Source of the DNA: Deltaproteobacteria bacterium
GTDB lineage: Bacteria > Myxococcota > Kuafuiibacteriia > Kuafuiibacteriales > Kuafuiibacteriaceae
DNA: 64,000 nt
Direction: 5' to 3'
Assembly: GCA_020632995.1 (NCBI GenBank)
Contig: JACKEN010000001.1
Location: forward strand, 900,001 to 964,000
The notes under the pieces: generated by a model
Told to the model about the DNA's origin: nothing
What the model saw: only the letters and a program-made list of their open reading frames with translations
The model's database searches: none
Shown: piece after piece, positions 20,911 to 34,154 of the stretch
Layout of the letters: every line of letters begins with the position of its first letter
Numbering within the stretch: the first letter of the stretch is position 1
Position numbers and translations under genes: made by a program

Positions 20911-22137
20911 TTGGAGGACAAGCTCGCCGTCGTACCCCGCATGCGGGACGGCATCGACATCATGAAGGCCGGCCTCTCGGTGGAGGAGGGCTTCCTCGCG
21001 TCCCGCATCGACGGCCGCACCTCGGTGCGCGACCTCGCCCACCTGGTCGGCAAGAGCGCCGACGACACCCACCGGCTCCTGGTCCGGCTCGCCCGGGCCG
21101 GCATCGTCCGGATGGGCGACGAGCCCGAGCTGGACCAGAACCGGCCCACCGCGTCCGACGCGGCGGTGGGCGAGTACGGCAACTACATCTTCGCCCCCGC
21201 CCTGATGCAGGTGACCTGCGACCTCGAGCAGGAGGAGCGCAAGCGGGTCATCTTCTACCACGACCACCTGGACCGCTGGACGCACTACGAGCTGCTCCAG
21301 ACCAAGCGCAAGGACGACGTCAAAGAGATCAAACGCGCCTACTTCGAGCGGAGCAAGGAGTGGCACCCGGACCGGTTCCGGCGGCCGAACCTGGGGCCCT
21401 TCAAGGCGATGATCGACCGGATCTTCCAGCAGGTGCAGGAGGCCTACCGGGTGCTCTCGGACCCCAAGCGCCGGGAGACCTACGACGAGGCGAACGTCCT
21501 CATGGCGGACGAGGACGAGATCGCCGACATGCTGGCCGAGCAGCGCAAGAAGGAGCGCGAGGCCCGGCGGATCCGGGAGGCGGAGGAGCGCCGCAAGAAG
21601 AACAACCCGATGCGGCAGCGGCTGAACAAGGCCCGGGCGTTCTATGACGAGGCGAAGCAGCTCCGCGCCTCGGGGCAGCTCCTCGAGGCCCTCCGGGTGG
21701 TGCAGCTGGCCGCCACCTTCGAGGACAAGCCGGAGTACCAGGAGCTCCTCGCCACCCTGCAGGTGGAGGCCGGGGAATTCCGGATCCAGCCCCTGATGCG
21801 GCGCGGGAACTCGCAGGAGAACCTGACCAACTGGGAGGCCGCGATCGAGGCGTTCCAGGAGGCGGTGCGGCTGGCGCCCGAGCACGCCCAGGCCCGGCTG
21901 CGGCTGGCCTTCAACCTGATCATGGGGGGCCGGGATCCCCAGGAGGCCAGCCCACACGCTCAGAAGGCGGCACTCGTGCTCACCGAGGACCCGGAAGCGC
22001 ACTTTGTCCTCGGGTTGTGCTACGAAAAGGGCGGAATGGAGAAGGCCGCCGTCCGAGCCTACGCCCGGGCGGTGGAGCTCAAGCCCAACTACAGCGACGC
22101 GAAGAAGCGTCTTCGCAGCCTGAAGTGGGGCTTCTAG
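20911..22137 (+). CDS. J-domain protein with N-terminal winged helix and C-terminal TPRs
   Basis: About 408 residues. Residues 20-70 (VEEGFLASRIDGRTSVRDL ... LVRLARAGIV) look like a small winged helix also present at the C-terminus of the third gene downstream of here (23976-25259). Residues 125-190 are a J-domain with the HPD tripeptide (EWHPDRF) and AYRVLSDPKRRETYDE, which stimulates DnaK ATPase. A charged coiled coil (EQRKKEREARRIREAEERRKK) follows, then three or more TPRs to the C-terminus. It lies 12 bases before a dnaK paralogue, its likely partner. Start choice: the TTG at 20911 follows AGGTGGGG; a GTG at 20893 lacks a ribosome site. Confidence 0.75.
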   Translation: MEDKLAVVPRMRDGIDIMKAGLSVEEGFLASRIDGRTSVRDLAHLVGKSADDTHRLLVRLARAGIVRMGDEPELDQNRPTASDAAVGEYGNYIFAPALMQVTCDLEQEERKRVIFYHDHLDRWTHYELLQTKRKDDVKEIKRAYFERSKEWHPDRFRRPNLGPFKAMIDRIFQQVQEAYRVLSDPKRRETYDEANVLMADEDEIADMLAEQRKKEREARRIREAEERRKKNNPMRQRLNKARAFYDEAKQLRASGQLLEALRVVQLAATFEDKPEYQELLATLQVEAGEFRIQPLMRRGNSQENLTNWEAAIEAFQEAVRLAPEHAQARLRLAFNLIMGGRDPQEASPHAQKAALVLTEDPEAHFVLGLCYEKGGMEKAAVRAYARAVELKPNYSDAKKRLRSLKWGF

Positions 22138-22149
22138 CCGGGAGACTCT

Positions 22150-23975
<1,826 letters not shown>

Positions 23976-23979
<4 letters not shown>

Positions 23980-25259
23980 AGCACGTGGCGACAGGCGGGC
24001 ACCAGGGCGGCGGTGGTGGCTCGGGTTCCGAGCCGACCGCGGATGAGTGCGTGCGCGCGGGCATGTACTGGTTCGGCCGCAGTGACTTCGACGCCGCCGA
24101 GGCGTGGTGGCAGCGCGCGGTCGAGATCGACCCTCGCAACTCCCGCGCCCACGAGTGCCTGCGCCTGCTCAACAAGACGTCGAGCACCGGGTTCAAGACC
24201 GACGCCGTGAACCCCTTCGCGCCGTCGCCCTCGAGCCCCGCCGCCGGGCCCATCCCGTCCCCCGCCTCCCTGGTGGAGGGCCTCGACGACCGCCCGCCGG
24301 GCATCATGGAGCCCCACCGGGTCTCGACTCGACCGACGTCGAGCCAGAGCTTCCCGGCGCCCGCGAGCCCTCCGTCCACCAACGACGCGTTCGACTTCGC
24401 GGCCCGGGGCCGGCGCTCCGCCACCACCAGCTCGGGGGAGCGGCCCCCGCCCACCGGCGTCACCCGCTCGCCCTGGGACGAGGGCCCCTCGCGCACCTCG
24501 GTGGTCACCATCCAGGACAGCGGCGGCTTCGACGCGGTGCCCGAGCCGACCCCGCTGCCGAACCTGGATCGCGATCAGTTCTTCGGGCGCGCGCCCGAGT
24601 CGCGGGAGGAGATCGTCAACTTCCTCCGGGCCACCGGGGACCTCCCGGCCGAGGTGATGACGCCCCCGGAGGCGCTGCACCGGCTCTCCGAGGAGATCCT
24701 CTTCGACGACCCGGTCGAGGTCCCGGGCTCCGCGCCCCTCGATCTGTCGGAGCCCGAGCCCGAGCCGGTGGAGCAGGACTGGGGCCGCGAGATCAGCGCG
24801 GAGGAGATCGCCTACGAGGCGATCGTCTCCGAGCACGACGTGGCCGAGGACGAGGAGCCCACCGAGGCCGGGCGCTTCCCGCCCAAGGCTCCGAAAGAGA
24901 TCTTGCAGGACGCCCGGGACCGCTTCGGGCTGCACGACTTCGACGGGGTGCTCGAGCGGCTGGAGCAGCTCCCGCCCGACCTCGCCCAGGGTGAGGAGGC
25001 CCGCAGCCTGGCCGCGGAGGCGCGCCGGAACCTCCTCAAGATGTACGAGTCGAAGATCGGGGACTTCGAGCACACCCCGCGGGTGGTGATCTCGGACGAG
25101 GAGGTGATCTGGCTGAACCTCAACCACCGCGCCGGGTTCATCCTCTCCCAGATCGACGGCACCGTGACGTACGAGGACCTCGTGGCCCTCTCCGGCATGC
25201 CCCGGCTGGACACCGTGCGCATCCTCGCGGACCTGCTCGACAAGAAGGTGGTCGGGTAG
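23976..25259 (+). CDS. TPR/winged-helix protein of the DnaK cluster
   Basis: About 427 residues. Near the N-terminus is one TPR-like unit (AGMYWFGRSDFDAAEAWWQRAVEIDP). Residues 70-290 are low-complexity (Pro, Ser, Asp, Glu) and probably disordered. A second helical unit (ARDRFGLHDFDGVLERLEQLP) precedes a C-terminal domain of about 45 residues (LNHRAGFILSQIDGTVTYEDLVALSG ... LADLLDKKVVG) that matches the N-terminal winged helix of the J-domain protein upstream. A TTG overlapping the dnaK stop (TTGA) or a GTG at 23985 are both possible starts. Function unknown; the context suggests a substrate adaptor or regulator for this DnaK. Confidence 0.65.
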
Positions 25260-25269
25260 GGCTCGCTGG

Positions 25270-26604
25270 CTAGGCCTTCCGCCAGGCCTTGAGCCGCTCG
25301 CCGATCTCGCGCTCCTGGCCGTTCTCGCTCGGCTGGTAGTAGCGGCGCCCCTCGAGGGCCTCGGGGAGGTAGGCCTCGCCCGGGGCCAGGCCGCCGAGGT
25401 CGTGGGGGTACTTGTAGCCCTTGCCGTGGCCCATGCTCTTGCTCAGGCCCGACGTGGCGTTCAGGAGCTTGGGCGGGACCGGCAAGGGGCCTTGCGCCTT
25501 GACGTCCTTCCTGGCGGCCCCGTAGCTGGTCAGCACCGCGTTCGACTTGGGGGCGCAGGCAAGGTAGGTTGCGGCCTGGGTGAGGGGGAGCACCCCCTCG
25601 GGCAGCCCGACCAGCTCATAGGCGGACAGGGCGCTGGTGGCGACGACGAGGGCCATCGGGTCGGCGTTGCCGACGTCTTCGCTCGCGAAGATGACCATGC
25701 GCCTGAGGAGGAAGCGGGGGTCCTCGCCGCTCTCGAGCATCCGGGCCAGGTAGTAGACCGCGGCGTCGGGGTCGGAGCCTCGCATCGACTTGATGAAGGC
25801 CGAGACCACGCCATAGTGGGCGTCGCCCGCCTTGTCGTAGAGCAGGGCCCGGTGCTGCAGGGCCTCCTCGGCCGAGGCCACGGTGATGCGCGGGGTGTCG
25901 CCGGGTGAGGCGAGGAGCAGGGCGTCCTTCACCGCGATGTCGAGGACGGTGAGGGCGCGCCGGGCGTCGCCGAAGGCGCCGCGGGCGATGGTGGCGAGGG
26001 CGTCGGCGTCGGCCTGGACCCCGCTGTTGCCGAGGCCCCGGGTCGCGTCGGCGAGGGCCCGGGCCAACAGGCCCTCGAGCTCGGCGTCGGTGATCGACTT
26101 GAGGACGAAGACCCGGGCGCGAGAGAGGAGGGCGGCGTTCAGCTCGAAGGAGGGGTTCTCGGTGGTGGCGCCGATCAGGGTGACCAGGCCGCGCTCCACC
26201 GCGTCGAGCAAGGCGTCTTGCTGGGCCTTCGACCAGCGGTGGATCTCGTCCACGAAGAGGATGGTGCGCTCGCCGTGCTGGCCGCGCCGCTGCTTGGCCT
26301 CGGCCAGGACCTTCCTGAGGTCGGCCACCCCGGACAGGACGGCGGAGAGGGACTCGAAGTGGGCTTGGGTGGTGCGGGCCACGAGGCGGGCGAGGGTGGT
26401 CTTCCCGGTGCCCGGGGGGCCCCACAGGATGAGCGAGGGGACCCGATCCGCCTCCAGCAGGCGCCGCAGGAGCTTCCCGGGGCCGAGGAGGTGCCCCTGG
26501 CCCACCACCTCGTCCAGCCGGGTCGGGCGCATGCGATCCGGCAGGGGATCGTCCACCCCCGGGCCCTCGGCCGCCGCTTCGAACAGGTCACGCATGCGCC
26601 GCAC
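25270..26604 (-). CDS. rarA: RarA/MgsA replication-associated AAA+ ATPase
   Basis: A 444-residue clamp-loader-like ATPase that acts at stalled replication forks. Visible: MRPTRLDEVVGQGHLLGPG, Walker A (LWGPPGTGKTTLARLVA), Walker B (ILFVDEIHRW), sensor 1 (LIGATTENPSFELNAALLSRA), the helical lid, and a C-terminal domain with MRGSDPDAAVYYLARML and ASEDVGNADPMAL, both diagnostic for this family, ending with YKYPHDLGG. The GTG start is favoured over an ATG 9 bases inside because GGAG sits 6 bases before it. It is divergent from clpB with a 55-base gap. Two perfect GCAAG-N4-CTTGC palindromes lie inside it. Confidence 0.93.
   Translation of the reverse strand: MRRMRDLFEAAAEGPGVDDPLPDRMRPTRLDEVVGQGHLLGPGKLLRRLLEADRVPSLILWGPPGTGKTTLARLVARTTQAHFESLSAVLSGVADLRKVLAEAKQRRGQHGERTILFVDEIHRWSKAQQDALLDAVERGLVTLIGATTENPSFELNAALLSRARVFVLKSITDAELEGLLARALADATRGLGNSGVQADADALATIARGAFGDARRALTVLDIAVKDALLLASPGDTPRITVASAEEALQHRALLYDKAGDAHYGVVSAFIKSMRGSDPDAAVYYLARMLESGEDPRFLLRRMVIFASEDVGNADPMALVVATSALSAYELVGLPEGVLPLTQAATYLACAPKSNAVLTSYGAARKDVKAQGPLPVPPKLLNATSGLSKSMGHGKGYKYPHDLGGLAPGEAYLPEALEGRRYYQPSENGQEREIGERLKAWRKA
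25482..25495. repeat. GCAAG-gggc-CTTGC palindrome in rarA
   Basis: Perfect arms with a 4-base spacer. On the coding strand it is read in the CAA-GNN-NNC-TTG phase (Gln-x-x-Leu). A GCAAG-N4-GTTGC variant follows at 25559-25572. Confidence 0.8.
26208..26221. repeat. GCAAG-gcgt-CTTGC palindrome in rarA
   Basis: Second perfect copy in rarA, about 0.7 kb from the first, again in the CAA...TTG codon phase of the gene. Confidence 0.8.
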
Positions 26605-26625
26605 ATGCTACTCCGGGCGCGTGAC

Positions 26626-26653
26626 TTGACGCACGGGGATCTGGACCTACCGT
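26626..26653 (+). promoter_or_regulatory. possible sigma70-like promoter for clpB
   Basis: TTGACG (26626-26631), 16-base spacer, TACCGT (26648-26653), 6 bases before the clpB ATG. No Shine-Dalgarno precedes the ATG, so the mRNA may be leaderless. Confidence 0.4.
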
Positions 26654-26659
26654 CGCCCC

Positions 26660-29245
<2,586 letters not shown>

Positions 29246-29292
29246 TGACAGCGCCCACGTGTGAAAAACGCGTGTCCTCGGGCGGTTGAACC

Positions 29293-29301
29293 TGTTATAG
29301 G
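29293..29301 (+). promoter_or_regulatory. extended -10 element upstream of bamA
   Basis: TG-T-TATAGG fits an extended -10 box 42 bases before the bamA ATG, in the 98-base gap after clpB. No good -35 is present at 17 bases; TTGAAC just upstream overlaps at the wrong distance. Confidence 0.35.
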
Positions 29302-29343
29302 CCCCCGGCGCGGCGGGATCTGCCTGTCGCGCACCCGGACCCC

Positions 29344-31779
29344 ATGGGGCTGACGCGGCGCGCCAATCTCGGATCGATCCCCAGGGGTTTCTTGCCTGTT
29401 ATCCTGGGCTTGGCCCTCGCGGGGGGGGCGGCGGACGCCCTCGCCCAGGAGGCCGACGGGCCCAAGATCGAGGATCTGCAGTTCGAGGGGCTGCGCAGGG
29501 TGGAGCCCGCCGCGGTGCGGGTGGTCATGACCTCGCGCACGGGGAAGCCCTTCAAGGCCGAGGCGGTGCCCGAGGACATCCGGGCCATCTACTCGATGGG
29601 CTACTTCGACGACGTGCAGGTCTTCCGCGAGGACCTCGAGTCGGGCGGGGTGCGCCTCATCTACGTGGTCACCGAGAAGCCGGCCATCCAGAAGGTGGTG
29701 ATCGAGGGCAACGACGAGATCTCGGACGACGACGTGAAGGAGGTGGTGGACATCAAGCCCTTCACGATCCTGAACGAGGCCAAGGTCAAGAAGAACGTCC
29801 AGAAGATCAAGGACCTCTACAACGAGAAGGGCTTCTACCTGGCCGAGGTCTCGCACGAGGTGAAGAAGGTCGGCGACCGCCAGGTCGAGGTGATCTTCCG
29901 CGTGGTCGAGAACGCCAAGGTCGAGGTGCGGCAGGTCCGCTTCGTGGGCAACCGCAACCTGGATGACGCGACCCTGAAGGCGGGGCTGATCACCCAGGAG
30001 GGGAGCCTGATCTCGGTCCTCACCGGGGCGGGCACCTACCGCAAGGACGCCTTCCAGGTCGATATCCTCCGGATCACCAGCCACTACTTCGACAACGGCT
30101 ACATCAACGTGAAGGTGGACACCCCCGACGCGGAGATCTCGCCGGACCGCAAGTACATCTACATCACCATCCGCATCGAGGAGGGTGAGCAGTACTCGGT
30201 GGGCAAGGTGGACTTCTCGGGCGACCTGCTGGTCACCAAGGAGGAGCTGTTCGAGAAGGTCGAGACCCAGGCCGACCAGGTCTTCAACCGGAGCAAGCTC
30301 GGCCAGGACCTGCTGTCCCTGAAGACGCGCTACGAGGACGAGGGGTACGCGTACGCCAACATCACCCCGCTGACCTCCATCGACGCCGACAAGCGCACCA
30401 TCGACATCACCTTCGACGTCCAGAAGGGGCAGAAGGTCTACTACGAGCGCATCAACATCGTGGGGAACACCAAGACCCGCGACAAGGTGATCCGGCGCGA
30501 GCTGCGCATCTACGAGGGCGAGCTGACCTCGGCCTCGGCCCGCGACCTGAGCCAGCGGCGAGTGAACGCGCTCGGCTACTTCGAGAAGGTGGAGCTGAAG
30601 ACCCGCCGCGGCTCCGAGGACAACCTCCAGATCGTCGACGTGGAGATCAAGGAGAAGTCGACCGGCACCTTCCAGGTCGGCGCCGGCTTCTCGAGCGCAG
30701 AGAACTTCATCGCCACCGCCCAGATCTCGCAGGACAACTTCCTCGGGCGCGGCCAGTCGGTGTCGCTGTCGGCTCAGATCTCGAAGCTGCGCCAGCTCTT
30801 CCAGCTGCGCTTCACCGAGCCGTACCTCCTCGACACCAACGTCACCCTGAGCTTCAACGCCTTCAACACCGAGACCCAGTTCCGGTCCTTCCTGCGCTCC
30901 TCCACCGGCGGTGATCTGACCCTCGGCTACCCGATCACCGACTACATCCGGGCCTTCATGACCTACAACCTGGAGTTCGTGCGGAGCCGCGGCCAGGATG
31001 GTCAGGCGAGCCAGCCCGCCTTCGCCGCCCTCAACAACCGCGGCCGCATCTCGTCGTTGCGGGGCACCCTGACCTACGACTCCCGGGACAACCGCCTCTT
31101 CCCGACCGACGGCATGTTCCACAGCCTCTCGCTCGAGGTCTCGGCCCAGTGGCTGGGCGCGTCCGACACCCGGACCTTCCAGCGCTTCCGCGGCTTCTCG
31201 CGCTTCTACAAGAAGCTCTTCTGGGAGGTGGTGGGCAAGGCGTCCATCCGGGTCGGCTACCTCAACGCGACCTCCGAGCAGGGCCTGTCGCCGTCCGAGA
31301 AGTTCATCATGGGCGGCATCAACACCCTGCGCGGCTACACGCCGTTCTCGATCGGCCCCGAGCGCCGCGCGGTGCGCAACGACCGCGGCACCAACCTGCT
31401 CGACCCGGACTCCGACTCCTTCGTGTTCATCGAGGGCGGCAACAAGGAGTTCCTGGCCAACTTCGAGGTCGAGTTCCCGATCTTCGAGGCGGTGGGCATC
31501 CGCGGCGTGCTCTTCCTCGACGCCGGCAACGTCTACGCCGAGGAGGAGAACTTCTTCTACCTCGGCAACAAGTTCCGCCCGGATCAGCGCCTGGACCCGG
31601 CCTTCGACTTCTCGTACCGCGGCGACCTGCCCCTCGGCCTGTTCTGGTCGGTCGGCTGGGGCTTCCGGTGGTTCTCGCCCATCGGCCCCCTCCGCTTCGA
31701 GTGGGGCATCCCGCTCACCAAGCGGCCCACCGACAACAAGGGCCCGCTGTTCGAGTTCAGCATCGGCAACTCCTTCTAG
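29344..31779 (+). CDS. bamA: BamA outer-membrane protein assembly factor
   Basis: Essential insertase for outer-membrane beta barrels. The 811-residue chain begins with a signal peptide (LALAGGAADALAQ), then five POTRA domains (about residues 40-420; VVIEGNDEISDDDVKEV, VRFVGNRNLDDATLKAGL, VDFSGDLLVTKEEL, INIVGNTKTRDKVIRREL). A 16-strand barrel follows with the GGINTLRGYTPFSIGP loop, the conserved RGF/RGY motif of the Omp85 family. The last strand ends LFEFSIGNSF, a C-terminal Phe beta-signal. No skp or lpx genes follow, unlike in many proteobacteria. The gene is alone between clpB and the C45 operon. Confidence 0.95.
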   Translation: MGLTRRANLGSIPRGFLPVILGLALAGGAADALAQEADGPKIEDLQFEGLRRVEPAAVRVVMTSRTGKPFKAEAVPEDIRAIYSMGYFDDVQVFREDLESGGVRLIYVVTEKPAIQKVVIEGNDEISDDDVKEVVDIKPFTILNEAKVKKNVQKIKDLYNEKGFYLAEVSHEVKKVGDRQVEVIFRVVENAKVEVRQVRFVGNRNLDDATLKAGLITQEGSLISVLTGAGTYRKDAFQVDILRITSHYFDNGYINVKVDTPDAEISPDRKYIYITIRIEEGEQYSVGKVDFSGDLLVTKEELFEKVETQADQVFNRSKLGQDLLSLKTRYEDEGYAYANITPLTSIDADKRTIDITFDVQKGQKVYYERINIVGNTKTRDKVIRRELRIYEGELTSASARDLSQRRVNALGYFEKVELKTRRGSEDNLQIVDVEIKEKSTGTFQVGAGFSSAENFIATAQISQDNFLGRGQSVSLSAQISKLRQLFQLRFTEPYLLDTNVTLSFNAFNTETQFRSFLRSSTGGDLTLGYPITDYIRAFMTYNLEFVRSRGQDGQASQPAFAALNNRGRISSLRGTLTYDSRDNRLFPTDGMFHSLSLEVSAQWLGASDTRTFQRFRGFSRFYKKLFWEVVGKASIRVGYLNATSEQGLSPSEKFIMGGINTLRGYTPFSIGPERRAVRNDRGTNLLDPDSDSFVFIEGGNKEFLANFEVEFPIFEAVGIRGVLFLDAGNVYAEEENFFYLGNKFRPDQRLDPAFDFSYRGDLPLGLFWSVGWGFRWFSPIGPLRFEWGIPLTKRPTDNKGPLFEFSIGNSF

Positions 31780-31811
31780 CCCAGCCCCTCCGCCGACCCG
31801 GGACCCCCGGC

Positions 31812-31840
31812 GTGACATGGGGAGCCGCCTGGACTATGCC
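31812..31840 (+). promoter_or_regulatory. sigma70-like promoter for the C45-cyclase-hydrolase operon
   Basis: GTGACA (31812-31817), 17-base spacer, TATGCC (31835-31840). The predicted transcription start falls on the ATG at 31847, supporting a leaderless start there rather than the ATG at 31817, which overlaps the -35. Confidence 0.45.
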
Positions 31841-31846
31841 CAAGGC

Positions 31847-32926
31847 ATGGAGGTCATCGAGGTCCAGGGGACCTTCACGGAGCTCGGCGAGGGCTTCGGT
31901 GAGGCGTGCCGGGACGACATCCGCGGGCTGTACGAGGCCCGGGTCCTGAACGCGATCGAGCAGGCCAAGGAGTACGGCGGCAAGACCGTCACCGAGGGCC
32001 ACCTCATCGCGATCGCGCGGGCCTCCCTCCCGCTCGTGGAGCGCTACCACCCCCAGGGCCACGAGGAGCTCGTCGGCATCGCCCGGGGGGCGGGGATGGA
32101 CCTCGTGCGGGTCTGGGTGATGAACGCCCTCACCGACCTGCGAGACGTGGCCGCCTACACCGACGTCGCCCTCTGGGCGGCGCCGGCGGACGGGGAGGGG
32201 TGCTCGTCCTTCCTCCTCGGGCCCGAGCGGGCGTCGGACGGCACCGGCTACGCCGGCCAGACCTGGGACCTGTCGACCAGCAACATGCCCTTCGTGCGCA
32301 TCGTGCGGCGCCGCCCCAAGGAGGGCCTGGCCACCACCTGCCTGACCACGGTGGGGTGTCTGAGCCTGATCGGCATGAACGAGGCCGGGGTGGCGGTGGG
32401 CACCACCAACATCCGCACCCTCGATGCGCGGGCAGGGGTCTGCTACCTCGACGTGATCCACAAGGCGCTCCACCAGGGCTCCCTCGCCGCGGCGGTGGCG
32501 GCGATCGAGGACGCCCCCCGGGCCGGCGCCCACTACTTCTACCTGATGGACGCCTCGGGGGCCGCGGTCGCCCTCGAGTGCAGCGCCGCCGCGTCGGCCC
32601 GCATCCCGGTGGCGGGCGCCTACGTGCACTGCAACCACGTGCTGGCGCAAGACATCCTGCCGTTGGAGTCCCAGGGCACCCCGGTCGCGTCGTCCTACGC
32701 GCGGCAGGGGCGCCTCGCAAGCCTGCTTGCGTCGAAGCCCGCCCACACCTCGGCCGACCTCGAGGGCTACCTCGCGGACCACGAGGGGGGCGTGAACGCG
32801 ATCTGCCGGCACGACTACAACGGCATCTCCAGCAACGGCAGCGTCATCATGAACCCCGCTACCCGGCGCCTGCGCGCGGTGCACGGCCCCGCGTGCCAGG
32901 GCGAGTGGCGGACCTACGAGGTGTGA
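31847..32926 (+). CDS. C45 family N-terminal-nucleophile-type acyltransferase/peptidase
   Basis: A 359-residue protein of the acyl-CoA:6-aminopenicillanate acyltransferase-like (C45) superfamily. The Cys of DGEGCSSFLLG (about residue 119) is the expected autocatalytic nucleophile; the preceding stretch would become the small subunit. Other family-like segments are AGQTWDLS, VGCLSLIGMNEAGVAVGTTN and YNGISSNGSVIMNP. Family members cleave or transfer acyl groups on amides; the substrate is unknown. There is no signal peptide, so it is cytoplasmic. Two bases separate its stop from the next gene, indicating one operon with the cyclase-like and isochorismatase-family genes. Confidence 0.75.
   Translation: MEVIEVQGTFTELGEGFGEACRDDIRGLYEARVLNAIEQAKEYGGKTVTEGHLIAIARASLPLVERYHPQGHEELVGIARGAGMDLVRVWVMNALTDLRDVAAYTDVALWAAPADGEGCSSFLLGPERASDGTGYAGQTWDLSTSNMPFVRIVRRRPKEGLATTCLTTVGCLSLIGMNEAGVAVGTTNIRTLDARAGVCYLDVIHKALHQGSLAAAVAAIEDAPRAGAHYFYLMDASGAAVALECSAAASARIPVAGAYVHCNHVLAQDILPLESQGTPVASSYARQGRLASLLASKPAHTSADLEGYLADHEGGVNAICRHDYNGISSNGSVIMNPATRRLRAVHGPACQGEWRTYEV
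32717..32730. repeat. GCAAG-cctg-CTTGC palindrome in the C45 gene
   Basis: Perfect arms, read as GCA AGC CTG CTT GCG. A one-mismatch relative, GCAAG-acat-CCTGC, lies 57 bases upstream (32647-32660). Confidence 0.8.
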
Positions 32927-32928
32927 AG

Positions 32929-33561
32929 GTGGACCCGAAGCACATCACCGACACCCGCTCCCTGTTGGACGCGCTGGACCACCGGGGCGACGACCCCGAG
33001 TCGCGCACCGCCTTCGACGAGGCGGTGTGGGCGTCGCGCGGCCGCGAGGGGGCCATCCTGGTCACGGACCTGTCCGGCTTCACCAAGCAGACCAAGCGGC
33101 ATGGTATCTTGCACTTCCTGCAGGTCTTCCGGCGCTGCGAGGTGACCTGCATGCCGATCCTGGCCCACTTCGGCGGGGTGCTCATGAAGCAGGAGGCCGA
33201 CGATCTGATCGGCTTCTTCGAGGAGCCCCTGGGCGCGCTGCAGGCGGCGATCGCCATGCAGGAGGCGACCCTCGCGCTGAACGCGCACCTGCCGGAGGAC
33301 GACCAGGTGCACATGTGCATCGGGGTGGAGTCGGGGCCGCTGATCAAGCTCGACGACGACGCCTACGGCGACCCCGTCAACGTGGCCTTCAAGCTGGGGG
33401 AGGACGTGGCGGACCGGGGCGAGGTCCTCATCGGGCCCAACGCCTACCGGGCGGCCCTGGACGCCGGCTTCGACTTCTCCCGCTATCACCTGGACGGCCC
33501 GCGCAACGCGGTGACCGGGAACGTGGGGCTCGAGCACTGGGCCCTCACCCTGGAGGGTTGA
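32929..33561 (+). CDS. class III nucleotidyl cyclase-like domain protein, one catalytic residue altered
   Basis: A single-domain protein of about 210 residues. It keeps both metal-binding Asp residues of class III cyclases (D47 in TDLSGFTK and D91 in KQEADDLIGFF), the base-contacting Lys (K87) and Asp (D144), and the Asn of GDPVNVAFKL (N151). The transition-state Arg four residues after that Asn is Lys (K155). It may therefore be weakly active or a pseudo-cyclase that binds nucleotides. No sensor domain is fused. The GTG at 32929 has GAGG 7 bases upstream; a GTG at 32923 is the alternative. It is the middle gene of a three-gene operon with 2-base gaps. Confidence 0.7.
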   Translation: MDPKHITDTRSLLDALDHRGDDPESRTAFDEAVWASRGREGAILVTDLSGFTKQTKRHGILHFLQVFRRCEVTCMPILAHFGGVLMKQEADDLIGFFEEPLGALQAAIAMQEATLALNAHLPEDDQVHMCIGVESGPLIKLDDDAYGDPVNVAFKLGEDVADRGEVLIGPNAYRAALDAGFDFSRYHLDGPRNAVTGNVGLEHWALTLEG

Positions 33562-33563
33562 AC

Positions 33564-34127
33564 ATGGGTATCGACGGTCTCAGAGTTCGGCGGGACGACA
33601 CCCTGCTCCTGGTCATCGACGTGCAGGAGCGCCTCGCCCCCGCGATGGAGCCCACCTTGATGGGCAGGATGCTGAAGAACCTGGAGCGCCTCGGCGCGGC
33701 CCGCGAGATCCTGGGGCTGCCGGTGGTGCTCACCGAGCAGTACCCGAAGGGCCTGGGGCCGACGCTGCCCGCGGTGCAGGCCGCCTTCACGGGGGTGGCG
33801 GTGCAGGACAAGCTGGCCTTCAGCGCCTGCGGAGATCCATCGATCCGCGGCGCGATCGCCGCGCACGGGAAGGGCACCGTCCTGGTGACCGGCATGGAGA
33901 GCCACGTCTGCGTGTGGCAGACCGTGCGCCACCTGCTCGCCGACGGCCGCTCGGTCCACGTGCTGGCCGACGCCCTGGCCTCCCGCACCGAGGAGAACTA
34001 CCGCATCGGCCTCGGCCTCATGGAGCGAGCGGGGGCGGTGATCACGTCCACCGAGGTGGTCCTGTTCGACATGCTCGAGGCCGCCGGCACGGACACCTTC
34101 AAGGCCATCTCCAAGCTGGTGAAGTAG
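33564..34127 (+). CDS. isochorismatase-family cysteine hydrolase
   Basis: A 187-residue hydrolase of the nicotinamidase/isochorismatase fold. The catalytic triad is visible: Asp in VIDVQERL (near residue 19), Lys in QDKLAFSA, and Cys in GMESHVCVWQT, with the cis-peptide before the Cys loop. The TEQYPKGLG segment is typical of the YcaC/hydrolase branch rather than true nicotinamidase, which carries more metal ligands. The substrate is unknown. The ATG follows GGAGGGTTGAAC. It ends the C45-cyclase operon and is followed by a perfect hairpin. Confidence 0.85.
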   Translation: MGIDGLRVRRDDTLLLVIDVQERLAPAMEPTLMGRMLKNLERLGAAREILGLPVVLTEQYPKGLGPTLPAVQAAFTGVAVQDKLAFSACGDPSIRGAIAAHGKGTVLVTGMESHVCVWQTVRHLLADGRSVHVLADALASRTEENYRIGLGLMERAGAVITSTEVVLFDMLEAAGTDTFKAISKLVK

Positions 34128-34131
34128 GCCC

Positions 34132-34154
34132 TAGTCCCCTGACACAGGGGACTA
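34132..34154. terminator. bidirectional hairpin between convergent genes
   Basis: TAGTCCCCTG (34132-34141), loop ACA, CAGGGGACTA (34145-34154): a perfect 10-bp stem with a 3-base loop. It starts 5 bases after the hydrolase stop and includes the stop codon of the opposite lipoprotein gene. No T-tract follows on either strand, so termination would rely on the hairpin alone or on Rho. Confidence 0.7.

Noticed and set aside
29247..29287. Terminator between clpB and bamA (CGCCCACG ... CGTGTCCTCGGGCG)
   Set aside because: The possible stem is interrupted and has no T-tract; the sequence also reads as part of the bamA promoter region.
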